Source: Verrucomicrobiia bacterium
GTDB taxonomy: Bacteria > Verrucomicrobiota > Verrucomicrobiia > Limisphaerales > UBA8199
Length of the DNA stretch: 64,000 nucleotides
NCBI GenBank assembly: GCA_035946615.1
Contig: DASYZB010000012.1
Location: 1-64,000 of the forward strand
Reading direction: 5' to 3'
This document shows positions 44,649-54,445 of the stretch, in pieces (the first letter of the stretch is position 1; each line of letters begins with the position of its first letter). Under the pieces are notes generated by a model. It had not been told where the DNA came from. It ran no database searches and saw nothing but the letters and a program-made list of their open reading frames with translations. The translations under genes were made by a program, and so were the position numbers.

Positions 44649-46036
44649 TTGGCCCCCGCTCCGGTCAGCACGACCGGGACTGTGCGGCAAAGGATTTTAA
44701 AATCGAGCCAGAGCGACCAGTTATCGATGTACTCGAGGTCCAGGCGGACCCAATCCCGGAAGTCGCGCAGGTTATTACGCCCGCTGACTTGCCACAGGCA
44801 GGTCAGACCCGGTTTGACGCTGAGGCGGCGCCGATGTGCCATGTCATGGAAGCGGCGGACCTCATCGACCGGGAGAGGCCGCGGGCCGACGAGGCTCATC
44901 TCGCCACGGAGCACGTTAAAAAGTTGCGGGAATTCATCGAGGCTGAATTTGCGCAGGAAACCGCCGACGGGTGTGATGCGGGGGTCTTTGGTGACCTTGA
45001 AAACCGGCCCGGTCATCTCGTTCATGGCGGCCAATTCATGTTTCACCTGCTCTGCATTGGTAACCATGGTGCGGAATTTGTAAATGGTAAAGGGCCGTCC
45101 GTTGAGCCCGGAGCGCTGCTGGCGGAACAGGATGGGGCCCGGAGAGGTGAGCTTAATAGCGAGGGCAGCCAAAAAGAGGAAAGGCGCCGAGAGTATCAGC
45201 AGCAGGATGGCGCCGATAAAATCGCCCAATTGCTTGAGCACACCTTGCCATGAGGCCTCCGGCACGGAGCGAAATACCATGATGGGCTGGCCGTAGAAAT
45301 CATCGAAGGTGGTGTGTGAAATTTGGGTCTTGAAAAAGTCCGCCAGCAACCAGACCTCGACCCCTTCGAGCTCGCAAGCGCGGATGGCGGTTTCGACCTG
45401 GTCGAAGAAGGAGCGTTTGGAACTGACAATAACGCCGTTGACGGAGTGCTCATGGAGCAGTTCGACCAGGCGCTCGACGGGGGTCTGGTTGAGGTCTAAT
45501 TCGGCTACGACATCAAAGGCCTCGGGTGATTTGGACCTCAGCTCGTTGCGCATGCGGGCAGTCTCCTCGACGGTGCCCATGAGCAGAAACCGGCGCCGGA
45601 ACTGGGCTTGGGCGACCTTGCTTCGGAAAGCGCGCATGAGCAGTTCTTCCTTGAGAAACACCAGGCTGAAACTGATGCACCCAAACCAGATGGGCACCCA
45701 GCGGGCCACTTCCCGGCGTGAGAGGAACAAGGCAAGAATCAAGATCAGGGCCGTCAGGGCGCAGCCTTTGAATAAGCTCCAGGCAGTGGAAGCGCGCGAG
45801 CACAACAGCGCCCGGTTATAGAAGCCCTGGGCTTCAAGGACCAGTGGCGCGGCGGGAATCAGGATGAAGAAGAGCCAGGCATATTCCTCGAGTGGCCGGA
45901 CTTCATTCAAATGAAACGATTGGATGATCACCTCGCTGGAACGCAGCATGTAAGCCAGCGAGAAGCTCACGGCAAAGATGGCCGCGTCCATGAATTGATG
46001 GACCTGCATCCGAATCAGGCGGTCGCGGCGCAACAT
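44645..46036 (-). CDS. polyprenyl glycosylphosphotransferase (exopolysaccharide initiation)
   Basis: This 463-residue membrane enzyme starts glycan assembly by moving a sugar phosphate from UDP-sugar to undecaprenyl phosphate. It has four N-terminal TM segments, a CoA-binding-like middle domain, another TM segment (about 280-300), then the C-terminal sugar transferase domain with [48 protein letters not shown] and [17 protein letters not shown] 46036 lies five bases beyond the EpsI-like stop. It is the fourth gene of the five-gene operon. Confidence 0.93.
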   Translation of the reverse strand: MLRRDRLIRMQVHQFMDAAIFAVSFSLAYMLRSSEVIIQSFHLNEVRPLEEYAWLFFILIPAAPLVLEAQGFYNRALLCSRASTAWSLFKGCALTALILILALFLSRREVARWVPIWFGCISFSLVFLKEELLMRAFRSKVAQAQFRRRFLLMGTVEETARMRNELRSKSPEAFDVVAELDLNQTPVERLVELLHEHSVNGVIVSSKRSFFDQVETAIRACELEGVEVWLLADFFKTQISHTTFDDFYGQPIMVFRSVPEASWQGVLKQLGDFIGAILLLILSAPFLFLAALAIKLTSPGPILFRQQRSGLNGRPFTIYKFRTMVTNAEQVKHELAAMNEMTGPVFKVTKDPRITPVGGFLRKFSLDEFPQLFNVLRGEMSLVGPRPLPVDEVRRFHDMAHRRRLSVKPGLTCLWQVSGRNNLRDFRDWVRLDLEYIDNWSLWLDFKILCRTVPVVLTGAGAK

Positions 46037-46040
46037 GGTC

Positions 46041-46790
46041 TTATGGATGAAGGGAAGCGGCGGTCGTCGGGGCCTTGGGATAAAGCTCAAATCCCGGGGC
46101 CGACGCAGCGATGAATGCCTTGGTGCGCTCGAAGGTGGCATCTTCCTGGCCGGGCTCGCATAAGGCCAGGCAACTGACGTAGGCCCAGCGCTGGAGCACG
46201 CCGGTGCGAATGACTCTTTTGGCCATCAGATACATGCGTTGGAAACCCGAGGCGCTGGCGCTTAGCGCATCATCGGCTACATACCAATACACATAGACGG
46301 CTCGAACTGTCTGGGGCGGTCCACCGCTGGGGGTAAAGCGGCCCGTCGCAATGAGCTTAACCACCGGCAAATCGTAGGCGCAAGGACTCCCAACGCGGAC
46401 CTGGGCCTGCTCCGAGGCGGCCTGATCGATGTGCAACCCCTGGCCTTCGAGACAAAACTGCGGCTTGTGCAGGCTCGTCCGGTCTCCACCCATGAGCACC
46501 ACGTTCAAATCCAGCCTAAAGCCGTCCGGGGCGGTGTAGCGGCGATGGCCGTAACTGGTGTCTGGAGGCAGAGTTCCTTTGGTGATGTCATCCACATCAA
46601 TCCACTGTGAATCGTAATAAAGGACTCGTTCAGGCAGATCGACTTGCAGCCGGCTGCTGCCAGCCAGCGGGTGCGTGCGGACGCCGGGGGGGCCCAGCTT
46701 TTGATGAGCCCGCAGCGGCGCCAAAAACAGAGCCGTGCCCCCAATCAGGGCAAGAACCAGGACAAAACAACTCCATTTCAGCGTGTTCAT
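46041..46790 (-). CDS. epsI: EpsI-like exosortase-associated protein
   Basis: This 249-residue protein begins with one TM anchor (MNTLKWSCFVLVLALIGG). The periplasmic domain holds the EpsI-type motif SLHKPQFCLEGQG and VYWYVADDALSASASGFQRM. EpsI proteins accompany exosortases and are needed for exopolysaccharide production in methylotrophs; their reaction is unclear. ATG 46790 overlaps the exosortase stop (ATGA). The longer open frame upstream (to 47045) is only a shadow of the exosortase gene. Confidence 0.88.
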   Translation of the reverse strand: MNTLKWSCFVLVLALIGGTALFLAPLRAHQKLGPPGVRTHPLAGSSRLQVDLPERVLYYDSQWIDVDDITKGTLPPDTSYGHRRYTAPDGFRLDLNVVLMGGDRTSLHKPQFCLEGQGLHIDQAASEQAQVRVGSPCAYDLPVVKLIATGRFTPSGGPPQTVRAVYVYWYVADDALSASASGFQRMYLMAKRVIRTGVLQRWAYVSCLALCEPGQEDATFERTKAFIAASAPGFELYPKAPTTAASLHP

Positions 46791-47788
46791 GGCTGTTCGG
46801 AGCGCGCCGGGGCATCGGCTGATTTGGGACGGCGCCCGCGCAAAAAGTGTTCCAGGAGCAAGAGTCCGAGGAATGCCAGCGCGTAAGGAAGCAAGCTCAG
46901 GATGCCGCCAGGACCCCCATCGTGAACGCGATTGCCCAATTTCTGACCCCCGATTTCCGCCGCGATGATGATCGATAACATCCGCAACAGGTTGCCTAGG
47001 ACGGCTAGAGGGACGGCGGCAGCCATCATAGTCAGTCGTTTCCACCAGGCCGGGAAGGAACTAAAGCCCAGAATGACAGCCAAAGCCAGCGTGGCAATCA
47101 GGCTGCGAATGCCGCTACAGGCGGCGGCGACCTCATATTGGTAGTGACCGGACGGATCGATCAGGCTGGTGCCTTGGCGAATCACGTCGATGGCCAGGAA
47201 GAAATGCGACACGAACTCGACCAACTCAGAGACCAGCAGCCGCAGCCGAAACGTAATCGGGATAGCCAGTGACCCCAGCGGGACACAGAAACCAAAGAGA
47301 ATAAAAGGAAAAAAAGAGGCCCGCAACCAGGGCCAGCCCCAGGCAAGGCCGGTCAGCCCGTACACGCCAATGAACAGGGCTATGATCGACAGACGGGGCT
47401 GTTGCACGATATACCCAAGGACGTGTATTCCCAGGCCAAGGCCGACCAACAGCAAGCCGGGCCACCAGAATTGCAGTTTAAGAGCCAGCAGTTCCCGCCG
47501 TTTCAACCAGAATAGAAACAGCACCACCAAGGGGATCAGGACTGCGTAACCCTCGTCGGCTTCGAAGAGGCTCTTGCCGCCGCCACTATAGGCAATGTAC
47601 ATCCAGCGCAACAGCGAAGGGGTAGCTGCATAACCGAACGTTGAATTGCCCAAAAATTCGAATAACGCCAGCCAGGCTGCCAGCAAGACCAGGAAAAAAA
47701 CCTTATTCGGCAGCCGATGCCAAACCGAGAGGAACTCGATCCGAAATTCCTCGAGAATACCGTTGCCGGGTTGATTTTCCATCTGCAC
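46787..47788 (-). CDS. exosortase/archaeosortase family protein
   Basis: This protein of about 333 residues has about eight TM segments. The active-site residues are C224 in AAACSGIRSL, R269 in LGNLLRML and H289 in RVHDGGPGG. Unlike the exosortase at 15.1 kb it has no fused EpsI domain; a separate EpsI gene follows with a four-base overlap. Start is ATG 47788, with a second ATG two codons on. It lies in an exopolysaccharide operon, as is typical for this family. Confidence 0.92.
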   Translation of the reverse strand: MQMENQPGNGILEEFRIEFLSVWHRLPNKVFFLVLLAAWLALFEFLGNSTFGYAATPSLLRWMYIAYSGGGKSLFEADEGYAVLIPLVVLFLFWLKRRELLALKLQFWWPGLLLVGLGLGIHVLGYIVQQPRLSIIALFIGVYGLTGLAWGWPWLRASFFPFILFGFCVPLGSLAIPITFRLRLLVSELVEFVSHFFLAIDVIRQGTSLIDPSGHYQYEVAAACSGIRSLIATLALAVILGFSSFPAWWKRLTMMAAAVPLAVLGNLLRMLSIIIAAEIGGQKLGNRVHDGGPGGILSLLPYALAFLGLLLLEHFLRGRRPKSADAPARSEQP

Positions 47789-47927
47789 GCGAATTCGAGA
47801 TTATTGGATACAAAATCGGCGCAAGTTGCTCAATCAAAATCGGCGCCACTGAAACCGGGGAATGACCAGAAGCCGCCGATTGGCAGCTACGTTGTCACTG
47901 GCCCTGGCTTCAGATTGCCGGTGCCTG

Positions 47928-49022
47928 TCAGCCTGCTTCGCAGAAAAGCCCTTCGGCCGCTTTCAGGACGGCGGGCAAGCTCTGGATATCTCTGGCTACC
48001 AGGCACTGGACCCAGCCATGCGAGTGATAATGCTCCGAAGAGGTTGAGCGGAACAGGGCCAGGGTCGGAACGCGCAATGCCACGGCCATATGATAAGGAC
48101 CCGAATCGCTCGAAATGAACAAACTGCACGCCTTAATTGCGCCGGCCAATTCCAGGATGCTGGTGTGTCCGGACAGATCGAGCACCGGGCAGGCGCCCTG
48201 AAAGCGGGCAAGAAAATGCCGGTTGATTTCCTGTTCGAAGGGCGCGCCGGTGAGCACGAGAGCAAAAGCATGTCGGCGCTGCAACTCGGTGACAAGTTGC
48301 GCCAAAAGGTCCAGCGGCGGTCGTTTGCCTTCAGCCCCCGCGGTGCCGCAGCCAATGTTAAGGCCCACCAGCCGTTGGGCGCCCTTGATGCCGGGTTGTT
48401 CGAGCAGGCGCGCTCGAAACCCACGGCCTTCTTCGGTTTCCTGCAACTCGATGGGTGTGCCGCCCCGGGCGATACCCAAAGCTGCCAGCGCTACAAAATC
48501 GCGCTCCGCATACTCCAGGGGCACGGCCATCCCATGGCTCCGCGCATAAGTCCCGGCTGAGGGGGCAGCCAGATTGTAGCACCACGCTCGAAACGGAACT
48601 TCCGCGATGCCGATGCTTTTGGCGCCCGTTTGGCGTCCCAGAATCCGCGCCAGAAGCGAGGTGCGGAACCCGTTCGGCTCGAAATCCACAATCAAATCTG
48701 GCCGGGTGCGGGAGGCTACGGCGCTGGCCTCGCGGAGGAGCCGTTTCCAACCGGCTATGCCCTGGGTCCGTTTGTCAGAGACCTGGAAACTGGCTAGCAA
48801 GTGATGGCGGGCTATGAGCTGTTCGGAAGCGGCGCCAGGGTCGCGCGTGAGAAACCAGAGATGCAGTTCAGCATACGGAAAGCGATTGCGCAATGCGCGC
48901 CAGGCAGCCGAACTGCGCAACAGATCGCCTACCCCGGCGCTGTGAGCCTTGATGAGCAGGATGCTCCGAGGCTGGATGGCCGCAGAATCAGCATGTAAAG
49001 GGATCAATGGCGCGCCGGGCAT
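47928..49022 (-). CDS. family 9 glycosyltransferase (heptosyltransferase-like)
   Basis: This 364-residue protein with the GT9 fold has an N-terminal half with ILLIKAHSAGVGDLLRSSAAW and a C-terminal half with VGLNIGCGTAGAEGKRPP, DLSGHTSILELAGAIK and LFISSDSGPYHMAVALRVPT. GT9 enzymes add heptose or related sugars to LPS-like glycans. The gene is 139 bases upstream of the exosortase and is likely the first gene of the exopolysaccharide operon, although the gap is larger than the internal ones. Confidence 0.9.
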   Translation of the reverse strand: MPGAPLIPLHADSAAIQPRSILLIKAHSAGVGDLLRSSAAWRALRNRFPYAELHLWFLTRDPGAASEQLIARHHLLASFQVSDKRTQGIAGWKRLLREASAVASRTRPDLIVDFEPNGFRTSLLARILGRQTGAKSIGIAEVPFRAWCYNLAAPSAGTYARSHGMAVPLEYAERDFVALAALGIARGGTPIELQETEEGRGFRARLLEQPGIKGAQRLVGLNIGCGTAGAEGKRPPLDLLAQLVTELQRRHAFALVLTGAPFEQEINRHFLARFQGACPVLDLSGHTSILELAGAIKACSLFISSDSGPYHMAVALRVPTLALFRSTSSEHYHSHGWVQCLVARDIQSLPAVLKAAEGLFCEAG

Positions 49023-49100
49023 CCTCCCAAGGCTACCAGTTCGCTCCGCACCAAGCGACGGTAAAAGGGCCTCCCTGCAAGTCCTTATTCTCGTCAGATC

Positions 49101-49129
49101 GTAGCAGCCGACGCCACGTTGGCTGCTAC
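49101..49129. repeat. 9-bp inverted repeat downstream of the M48 gene
   Basis: GTAGCAGCC (49101-49109) and GGCTGCTAC (49121-49129) around an 11-base loop. It sits between the end of the M48 gene and the start of the GT9 gene. No T-run follows in the minus direction, so termination is only possible, not shown. Confidence 0.7.
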
Positions 49130-49148
49130 GGAACAGGACGTGATTCAG

Positions 49149-50411
49149 TTAAGTGACGCCCGATAGCCGTTCCAGAGCGCGCTCCCTTTCCAGCAGAGTG
49201 GGATGCGAGTAATAAAAACCGCTATAAACGGGGTGCGGGGTTAAATTGGACAGGTTTCGCTCGTTGAGTTTGCGCAATGCCCCCACCAGGGAACGGGTCT
49301 CGTTGAGAACGCGCACTGCGAAGGCGTCTGCCTGGTATTCATACCGGCGCGACCACCAATGGGCCAAGGGCGAAAACCAAAACGTAACGATTCCTGATAA
49401 TAGCGCGAATAACAACAGCGCCGGGGCAATGTTGCCCGGCACAAAACCGAAAGCGCTATAAAACCAGCTTGCTTGCGCCAGTAATCCCAGAAGATAAAAC
49501 CCTGCCAGAGACACCAAGGCCGAACCGGCCAGGAGTTTGAGGATATGCTTTTTTTTGTAATGCCCGATTTCGTGAGCCAGAACCGCCTCCAGTTCAGGCT
49601 CGGTCAACTGCTGCATAAGCGTGTCGAACAGGACGATTTTCCGGAACCGGCCAAACCCGGTGAAGAAGGCATTGGAATGGCGGGAGCGTTTACTGCCGTC
49701 CATCACCTGGATTTTTCGGGCGGGAAAATGGGTGCGCGCCGCCAGAGCCAACAGCCGCTGGCGCGGGCTGCCTTCAGAAAGGGGTGTGAATTTATTGAAT
49801 AAAGGGAGGATGAGAATGGGCGCCAGCACAGCCATCACAAGTTGAAAGCCCAGAAGCGCTCCCCAGGCCCAAAACCACCACCATCGACCGGTCCACTCGG
49901 CTAGCTTCAGTATCAACAGCGCCAGTGGATAACCGAGAATCAAGGCCAGCAACAGGCCCTTGACCCGATCTGTCCACCACACTCTTTGAGTGCTGGTGTT
50001 AAATCCGAAGCGTTCTTCCAGGCGGAATTGGGCATACCAATCGAAGGGCAGGTTAGTCAGCGATAAGAGCAGGCCGATTAGAAACAGGCAAGCGGCCATG
50101 GCCCAGGCCGAGGGGCCAAATCTGCGGATAAAAAAGGCTAAGCACCATGGCAGGATGCCGCTGAAGAGCACAATGGCCAGGAGAAGGGCATCATAGCTGA
50201 GTTCCACCTGGTGAAGGCGGCTTTTAGCCAGGGTATAGCGCACAGATTGGGCATAAGCCGGCTCATCGATGACCGTTTTGAAGGCCTCGGGGACCCCATG
50301 AGCTCGCGCCAAGACGTGCCGGCGGTTCAAACGCTCGAGCCCAAGTTGCGAAGCCCATCGGGCCGCTAACAACACCAGCACAACACCCATCACCCACTGC
50401 GGAGCAATCAT
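49149..50411 (-). CDS. M48 family (Ste24/CAAX protease-like) zinc metalloprotease
   Basis: This 420-residue integral membrane metalloprotease has several TM segments (about 75-95, 100-120, 150-170 and 175-200). The zinc-binding HEIGH is at residues 280-284 within VLAHEIGHYKKKH. The Ste24-type approach sequence HSNAFFTGFGRFRKIVLFDT precedes it, and EYQADAFAVRVL carries the third zinc ligand. It probably degrades or matures membrane proteins. It ends 127 bases before GT9 and lies 22 bases downstream of dapL on the same strand. Confidence 0.92.
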   Translation of the reverse strand: MIAPQWVMGVVLVLLAARWASQLGLERLNRRHVLARAHGVPEAFKTVIDEPAYAQSVRYTLAKSRLHQVELSYDALLLAIVLFSGILPWCLAFFIRRFGPSAWAMAACLFLIGLLLSLTNLPFDWYAQFRLEERFGFNTSTQRVWWTDRVKGLLLALILGYPLALLILKLAEWTGRWWWFWAWGALLGFQLVMAVLAPILILPLFNKFTPLSEGSPRQRLLALAARTHFPARKIQVMDGSKRSRHSNAFFTGFGRFRKIVLFDTLMQQLTEPELEAVLAHEIGHYKKKHILKLLAGSALVSLAGFYLLGLLAQASWFYSAFGFVPGNIAPALLLFALLSGIVTFWFSPLAHWWSRRYEYQADAFAVRVLNETRSLVGALRKLNERNLSNLTPHPVYSGFYYSHPTLLERERALERLSGVT

Positions 50412-50433
50412 ATTCTAACTTACTGCTCCAGTT

Positions 50434-51681
50434 TTAAAACTCGAACCGGACATCTTCAAGCCTTCGGGCGATCTCGCCCAGGATGCGGCTTTCCTCGGCC
50501 AGGTCTTTGGCAACAAACGTGACGCTGAACCGCAAGTAAGCTCCGGCATCATCCCAGGGCACAGTCGAAATCAGCTTCTCGGAAATCAGCCATTGGGAGA
50601 CCTTTTCGGCATTGTTAAATTCGATTCGCTTCGCATCCGCTGAAATGGCAGCCCGTGGCGCGCCCACATAGAGGAAGAAGGAGCCTGGTGGTTTGCGCGC
50701 CTTGAAACCCGCTCGGGCCAGGACCTCGACCAGTCCATTCATGCGGCGCGAATACTTCGCGGCGATTTGTTCGGTTATCTCTGGGTGCTCAAATCCATAA
50801 GCAGCGGCGTGCTGAATAGCCAGGAACTGCCCCGAATCGGTGTTGTCCTTGATGTCGCCGTAGGCCTTGACCAGCAGTTCGTTTCCGGCGACGAACCCGC
50901 AGCGCCAGCCGGTCATGTTGAACGTCTTGCTCGCCGAATGCAGCTCGATACCGACCTCCTTTGCCCCGGGCGTGACCAGGAAGCTCATGGGCTTGCCGTC
51001 GAATACGAGCGCTGCGTAGGCCGCATCATGCACAATCACCAGGCGATTCTCCTGGGCAAAAGAGACCGCCTTCTCGAAGAAGGCCGGAGTGGCTCCAGCC
51101 CCCGTGGGGTTGTTCGGATAATTCAGAACCAGGACCTTTGCCTGGCTCAGGACCTCGGCAGGGATCGAGCGCAAATCCGGCAGGAACTGGTTCCGCTCTG
51201 TCAAAGGCAACTGATAAACCTGACCGCCGTAGTATTTGGCGTGGGTGCCGAACACAGGGTAACCCGGGGTAGTCATGAGCACATAATCACCCGGATTTAT
51301 CAAGGCGGCCGGCAAAATGGATAACGCGGCCTTGCTCCCGATCGAGTGGAGCACCTCAGTTTCGGGATTGATGTCCTTTACCCCGCAGACTCGTTCCAGG
51401 TAACGCGCCGCGGCCTGTTTCAGGACTGCGTCTCCATTATCCGCATAGCCGCGGTTTTCGGGTTTTCGGGCCTCACTGCAGAGCTTTTCAACCACCTCAG
51501 GAAACGCCATCTCATCCGGTTCGCCCACGCCAAGGTCGAGAATCTCGCGCTCGGGATGAGCCAGCATGGCGGCGCGCCGGGCGCGTTTGATCTTCTCGAA
51601 TTTGTAGATCGCGTGGGATTTGCCATATTGCTTACCCCCAATGCGCTGGGCAAACAGGTTCTGTATGTACGATTCAGACAC
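50434..51681 (-). CDS. dapL: LL-diaminopimelate aminotransferase
   Basis: This PLP enzyme of 415 residues converts tetrahydrodipicolinate directly to LL-diaminopimelate, for lysine and peptidoglycan. Visible are DLGVGEPDEMAFPEVVEKL, NYPNNPTGAGATPAFFEK, the PLP lysine in SASKTFNMTGWRCGF and the Arg-containing YLRFSVTF near the end. The pattern matches the second DapL type known from Verrucomicrobia and methanogens. It overlaps no gene but lies three bases downstream of the TPR gene on the same strand, so they share a transcript. Confidence 0.9.
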   Translation of the reverse strand: MSESYIQNLFAQRIGGKQYGKSHAIYKFEKIKRARRAAMLAHPEREILDLGVGEPDEMAFPEVVEKLCSEARKPENRGYADNGDAVLKQAAARYLERVCGVKDINPETEVLHSIGSKAALSILPAALINPGDYVLMTTPGYPVFGTHAKYYGGQVYQLPLTERNQFLPDLRSIPAEVLSQAKVLVLNYPNNPTGAGATPAFFEKAVSFAQENRLVIVHDAAYAALVFDGKPMSFLVTPGAKEVGIELHSASKTFNMTGWRCGFVAGNELLVKAYGDIKDNTDSGQFLAIQHAAAYGFEHPEITEQIAAKYSRRMNGLVEVLARAGFKARKPPGSFFLYVGAPRAAISADAKRIEFNNAEKVSQWLISEKLISTVPWDDAGAYLRFSVTFVAKDLAEESRILGEIARRLEDVRFEF

Positions 51682-51683
51682 GG

Positions 51684-52331
51684 TTAGGTCTCGGGTTCCG
51701 GTTCGTCGCCCATCGCGCGCAGTTGATTGCGGGCAGCCCTGGCCCGGCGAGCGGCGACAGTCTGGCCGAAGTCCTTTTCGATGCGCTCCAAAAGGGCCAT
51801 GGATTTTTCGGGTTCATTAAGGCGGCCATAGAGCTTGGCCAGGTGCAGGGCGGTCCAGGCGGCCTGTTCTGCAGGCGGCTTGTGCTTGAGCAACTCTTCG
51901 TACTCCAAGGCGGCGGCCAAATAGTTCTCCAAATCATTTTTATAAATCTCGGCGATGCGCGACATGGCGTGCAAACCATCGGGGTGTTGCTGCAAGTAAT
52001 CGCGCAGCACCTGGATAGCCCCCAGCGGATTGCCTTCCTTGCGGATGCGTTCTGCCTCATCGAGTTCTGGGCCGGGTTCGACGGGCCGGCCACCCTGCAG
52101 AAACCATTGCTCGGCGCGTCCGCCAAAGAAATGGGAGAGATCGTAAGCGCACAGGCAGCCCAGGAGAATTAACGCCAGGAGAAACGCCCCCAGAAATGCC
52201 ATCATCTCCGAGCGCGAGGCCCCGGGCGTCTCGTGAACCACCCGCGAATGCTCGTGGCCAAAATAGTAGCCAAATCCTGCCACGCACAATGCGAGGACAA
52301 GATACGCGACCGCTTTAAAAGCCCTGTTCAT
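51684..52331 (-). CDS. TPR-type membrane protein, unknown function
   Basis: This 215-residue protein has two TM segments ([18 protein letters not shown] and [20 protein letters not shown]). The following region is helical with TPR-like repeats: [38 protein letters not shown] and [21 protein letters not shown]. It sits just upstream of dapL. No function can be assigned; a scaffold role in the membrane is possible. Confidence 0.75.
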   Translation of the reverse strand: MNRAFKAVAYLVLALCVAGFGYYFGHEHSRVVHETPGASRSEMMAFLGAFLLALILLGCLCAYDLSHFFGGRAEQWFLQGGRPVEPGPELDEAERIRKEGNPLGAIQVLRDYLQQHPDGLHAMSRIAEIYKNDLENYLAAALEYEELLKHKPPAEQAAWTALHLAKLYGRLNEPEKSMALLERIEKDFGQTVAARRARAARNQLRAMGDEPEPET

Positions 52332-52422
52332 AAGTCAAATCCGTGCCCGGGAGCGCCACAAGGTGTTTGATAAAAACCGCAACGCCCGTCACATCCTTCA
52401 AACGCGGCTCGTCCCGCGGGGG

Positions 52423-52662
52423 TTAGCCCCGATCCACAAACGTCAGCATTTCATCCGGTTCGCCGATGTAGCGCACACCGCCATCATCATCGGAAATCGT
52501 AACACCGCGCTCCGTCCCGGAGTAGTCCTCGAAACCGGGAGCGAATTCCTCGGATTCACCATTGCTGACAAAAACGACGGTTGCAAAGGCGCCCTGATGC
52601 TCCACCCGGTCGCCCGCGTGGACCTCTTCGCCGCTTATATAATGAAGCACTTCATAGTCCAT
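52423..52662 (-). CDS. small acidic conserved protein
   Basis: This 79-residue, strongly acidic, beta-rich protein has [32 protein letters not shown] and [18 protein letters not shown] as its recognisable stretches. The pattern resembles small conserved proteins of unknown role seen in other Gram-negative bacteria. It is divergent from the DAHP synthase gene, with 105 bases between the starts. Its start fits the ATG at 52662. Confidence 0.65.
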   Translation of the reverse strand: MDYEVLHYISGEEVHAGDRVEHQGAFATVVFVSNGESEEFAPGFEDYSGTERGVTISDDDGGVRYIGEPDEMLTFVDRG

Positions 52663-52767
52663 AGTGAGGCGGTGGAAAGATTAGCTTCGCCGGGCCCCGG
52701 TTGCAAGCCCGCAGCAACCCGCGATTCCAGGCTTTCGCTGGGACAGCCTCTGGTTATACTCCCCGCG

Positions 52768-53838
52768 ATGCGCCCGACCCAGAATCTTAGAGTAAAAGAA
52801 GCCGTGCGGTTGTTAACCCCGCGCGCGCTTAAGGCGGAAGTGTCGGCAACCGAAGCGTCCAACCGCACGGTAGTGGCCGGACGTGAAGTGGTCGCGCGCA
52901 TCCTGGAGCGGCGCGACCCCAGGATGTTGGCTGTCGTGGGGCCCTGCTCGATTCATGACCTGGATGGCGCTTTGGAGTACGGCACCCGCCTGAGCGCCTT
53001 GCGCCAGGAACTCCAAGGTCAGATGGAGATCATCATGCGGGTCTATTTCGAAAAGCCCAGAACCACCATTGGATGGAAGGGCTTAATCAACGACCCGCAC
53101 CTGGATGGGAGCTATGATATCGAATATGGATTAAAGAAGGCGCGGCGCCTGTTGCTGGAACTCACGGCAATGGGATTGCCCGCTGGAACGGAGTTTCTCG
53201 ACCCTATCATTCCGCAGTACATCGATGATCTGGTGACTTGGGCCGCCATTGGCGCGCGCACGACCGAATCGCAGACTCATCGGGAGATGGCCAGCGGCCT
53301 CTCGATGCCAGTAGGCTACAAAAATGCCACCGACGGCAGTTTGCAAATTGCATTGGACGCTATGCTCTCGGCGCGCGCATCGCACAGTTTTCTTGGGATT
53401 GACCAGGAGGGGATTACCAGCATTATCCGCACGACAGGCAACCCGGTGGGACACCTGGTTTTGCGTGGTGGCCGCTCCCGGCCAAACTACGACGCCGCCA
53501 GCCTGCGCGACGCAGAGGCAAAACTGGCAGCCGCCGGCCTGCCGCCGGTGCTGATGGTCGATTGCAGCCACGCGAATTCCGGAAAACAACACACCCGCCA
53601 GGAGGAAGTCTGGCGCAGCGCCGTCGAGCAACGGGCCGCTGGCAACCAGGCCCTGATTGGGTTGATGCTGGAGAGCTACCTGGAAGAGGGCAATCAACCT
53701 TTCCCCAGCAGCCCGTCCAATCTGCGCTACGGCCTTTCCATCACCGACGCCTGTGTGGGCTGGGAGGCCACAGAACGGATGTTGCGCTGGGCCGCCTCGC
53801 GGCTGAGAACCAGTTCGCCCCTGGTGGCTGCCGCCTGA
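52768..53838 (+). CDS. 3-deoxy-7-phosphoheptulonate synthase (class I DAHP synthase)
   Basis: This protein of 356 residues from ATG 52768 ([12 protein letters not shown]) should condense phosphoenolpyruvate and erythrose-4-phosphate at the start of aromatic amino-acid synthesis. The class I AroF/G/H pattern is clear: [62 protein letters not shown] and [10 protein letters not shown]. The frame is open upstream to 52363, but that leader is antisense to the small acidic gene and unlikely to be translated. It is followed by pgsA after eight bases, probably in one transcript. Confidence 0.94.
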   Translation: MRPTQNLRVKEAVRLLTPRALKAEVSATEASNRTVVAGREVVARILERRDPRMLAVVGPCSIHDLDGALEYGTRLSALRQELQGQMEIIMRVYFEKPRTTIGWKGLINDPHLDGSYDIEYGLKKARRLLLELTAMGLPAGTEFLDPIIPQYIDDLVTWAAIGARTTESQTHREMASGLSMPVGYKNATDGSLQIALDAMLSARASHSFLGIDQEGITSIIRTTGNPVGHLVLRGGRSRPNYDAASLRDAEAKLAAAGLPPVLMVDCSHANSGKQHTRQEEVWRSAVEQRAAGNQALIGLMLESYLEEGNQPFPSSPSNLRYGLSITDACVGWEATERMLRWAASRLRTSSPLVAAA

Positions 53839-53845
53839 GACCTCA

Positions 53846-54436
53846 ATGAACCTGCCGAACAAGCTCACCGTTTCGCGCTTTGTCCTGACGGTTGCCTTCC
53901 TGGCAGTGATGTTTTCGGGCGTGCCATTCCATCAAACCGTCGCTTTGGGATTGTTTATCGCCGGGGGGATTACTGACTTTCTGGATGGCTACATTGCCCG
54001 GCGCGACCGGCTCATCACGAACTTCGGGATTCTGATGGACCCCCTGGCAGACAAGATCATGGTCTGCTCCGCTTTTATTGCTTTTGTCGGGTTGAACTGG
54101 ATGCCCGCCTGGATGGTGGTCATCGTTGTGGCCCGCGAGTTGGCCATTACCGGCTTGCGTTTGCTGGCTGCTTCCAAAAACGTCCTGCTGGCCGCAGAAG
54201 GCTATGGCAAACACAAAACGATTTCACAAATCGTCGCCATTATTTCGATCCTCGTCCTGCACAGCTATCTTCAATGGGGCACTGCGGGCAAAACGGTGTT
54301 CGGCCTTGAGATTTTCCATGCATCCTGGGTGGGGTGGGTTGCGGAGATTTCAATATGGGTGGCTGTATTGCTCACGTTCGTCTCAGGATGGCTGTATCTG
54401 TGGAGGAATCGCCGGCTTTATCTGGACGACATGTGA
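53846..54436 (+). CDS. pgsA: CDP-diacylglycerol-glycerol-3-phosphate 3-phosphatidyltransferase
   Basis: This 196-residue membrane enzyme makes phosphatidylglycerol phosphate. The CDP-alcohol phosphotransferase signature DG-x2-AR-x8-G-x3-D-x3-D is seen in TDFLDGYIARRDRLITNFG followed by ILMDPLADK. Six TM segments and the start MNLPNKLTVSRF fit PgsA. The downstream gene encodes the matching phosphatase. Confidence 0.94.
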   Translation: MNLPNKLTVSRFVLTVAFLAVMFSGVPFHQTVALGLFIAGGITDFLDGYIARRDRLITNFGILMDPLADKIMVCSAFIAFVGLNWMPAWMVVIVVARELAITGLRLLAASKNVLLAAEGYGKHKTISQIVAIISILVLHSYLQWGTAGKTVFGLEIFHASWVGWVAEISIWVAVLLTFVSGWLYLWRNRRLYLDDM

Positions 54437-54445
54437 TGAGCGGCC

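Noticed and set aside
43662-45083. Long open frame on the plus strand (473 codons)
   Set aside because: It is antisense to the UXS-type and sugar-transferase genes and shows no domain of its own.
52363-52767. N-terminal extension of DAHP synthase
   Set aside because: It is antisense to the small acidic gene at 52423-52662 and unlike class I DAHP synthases, which start near 52768.
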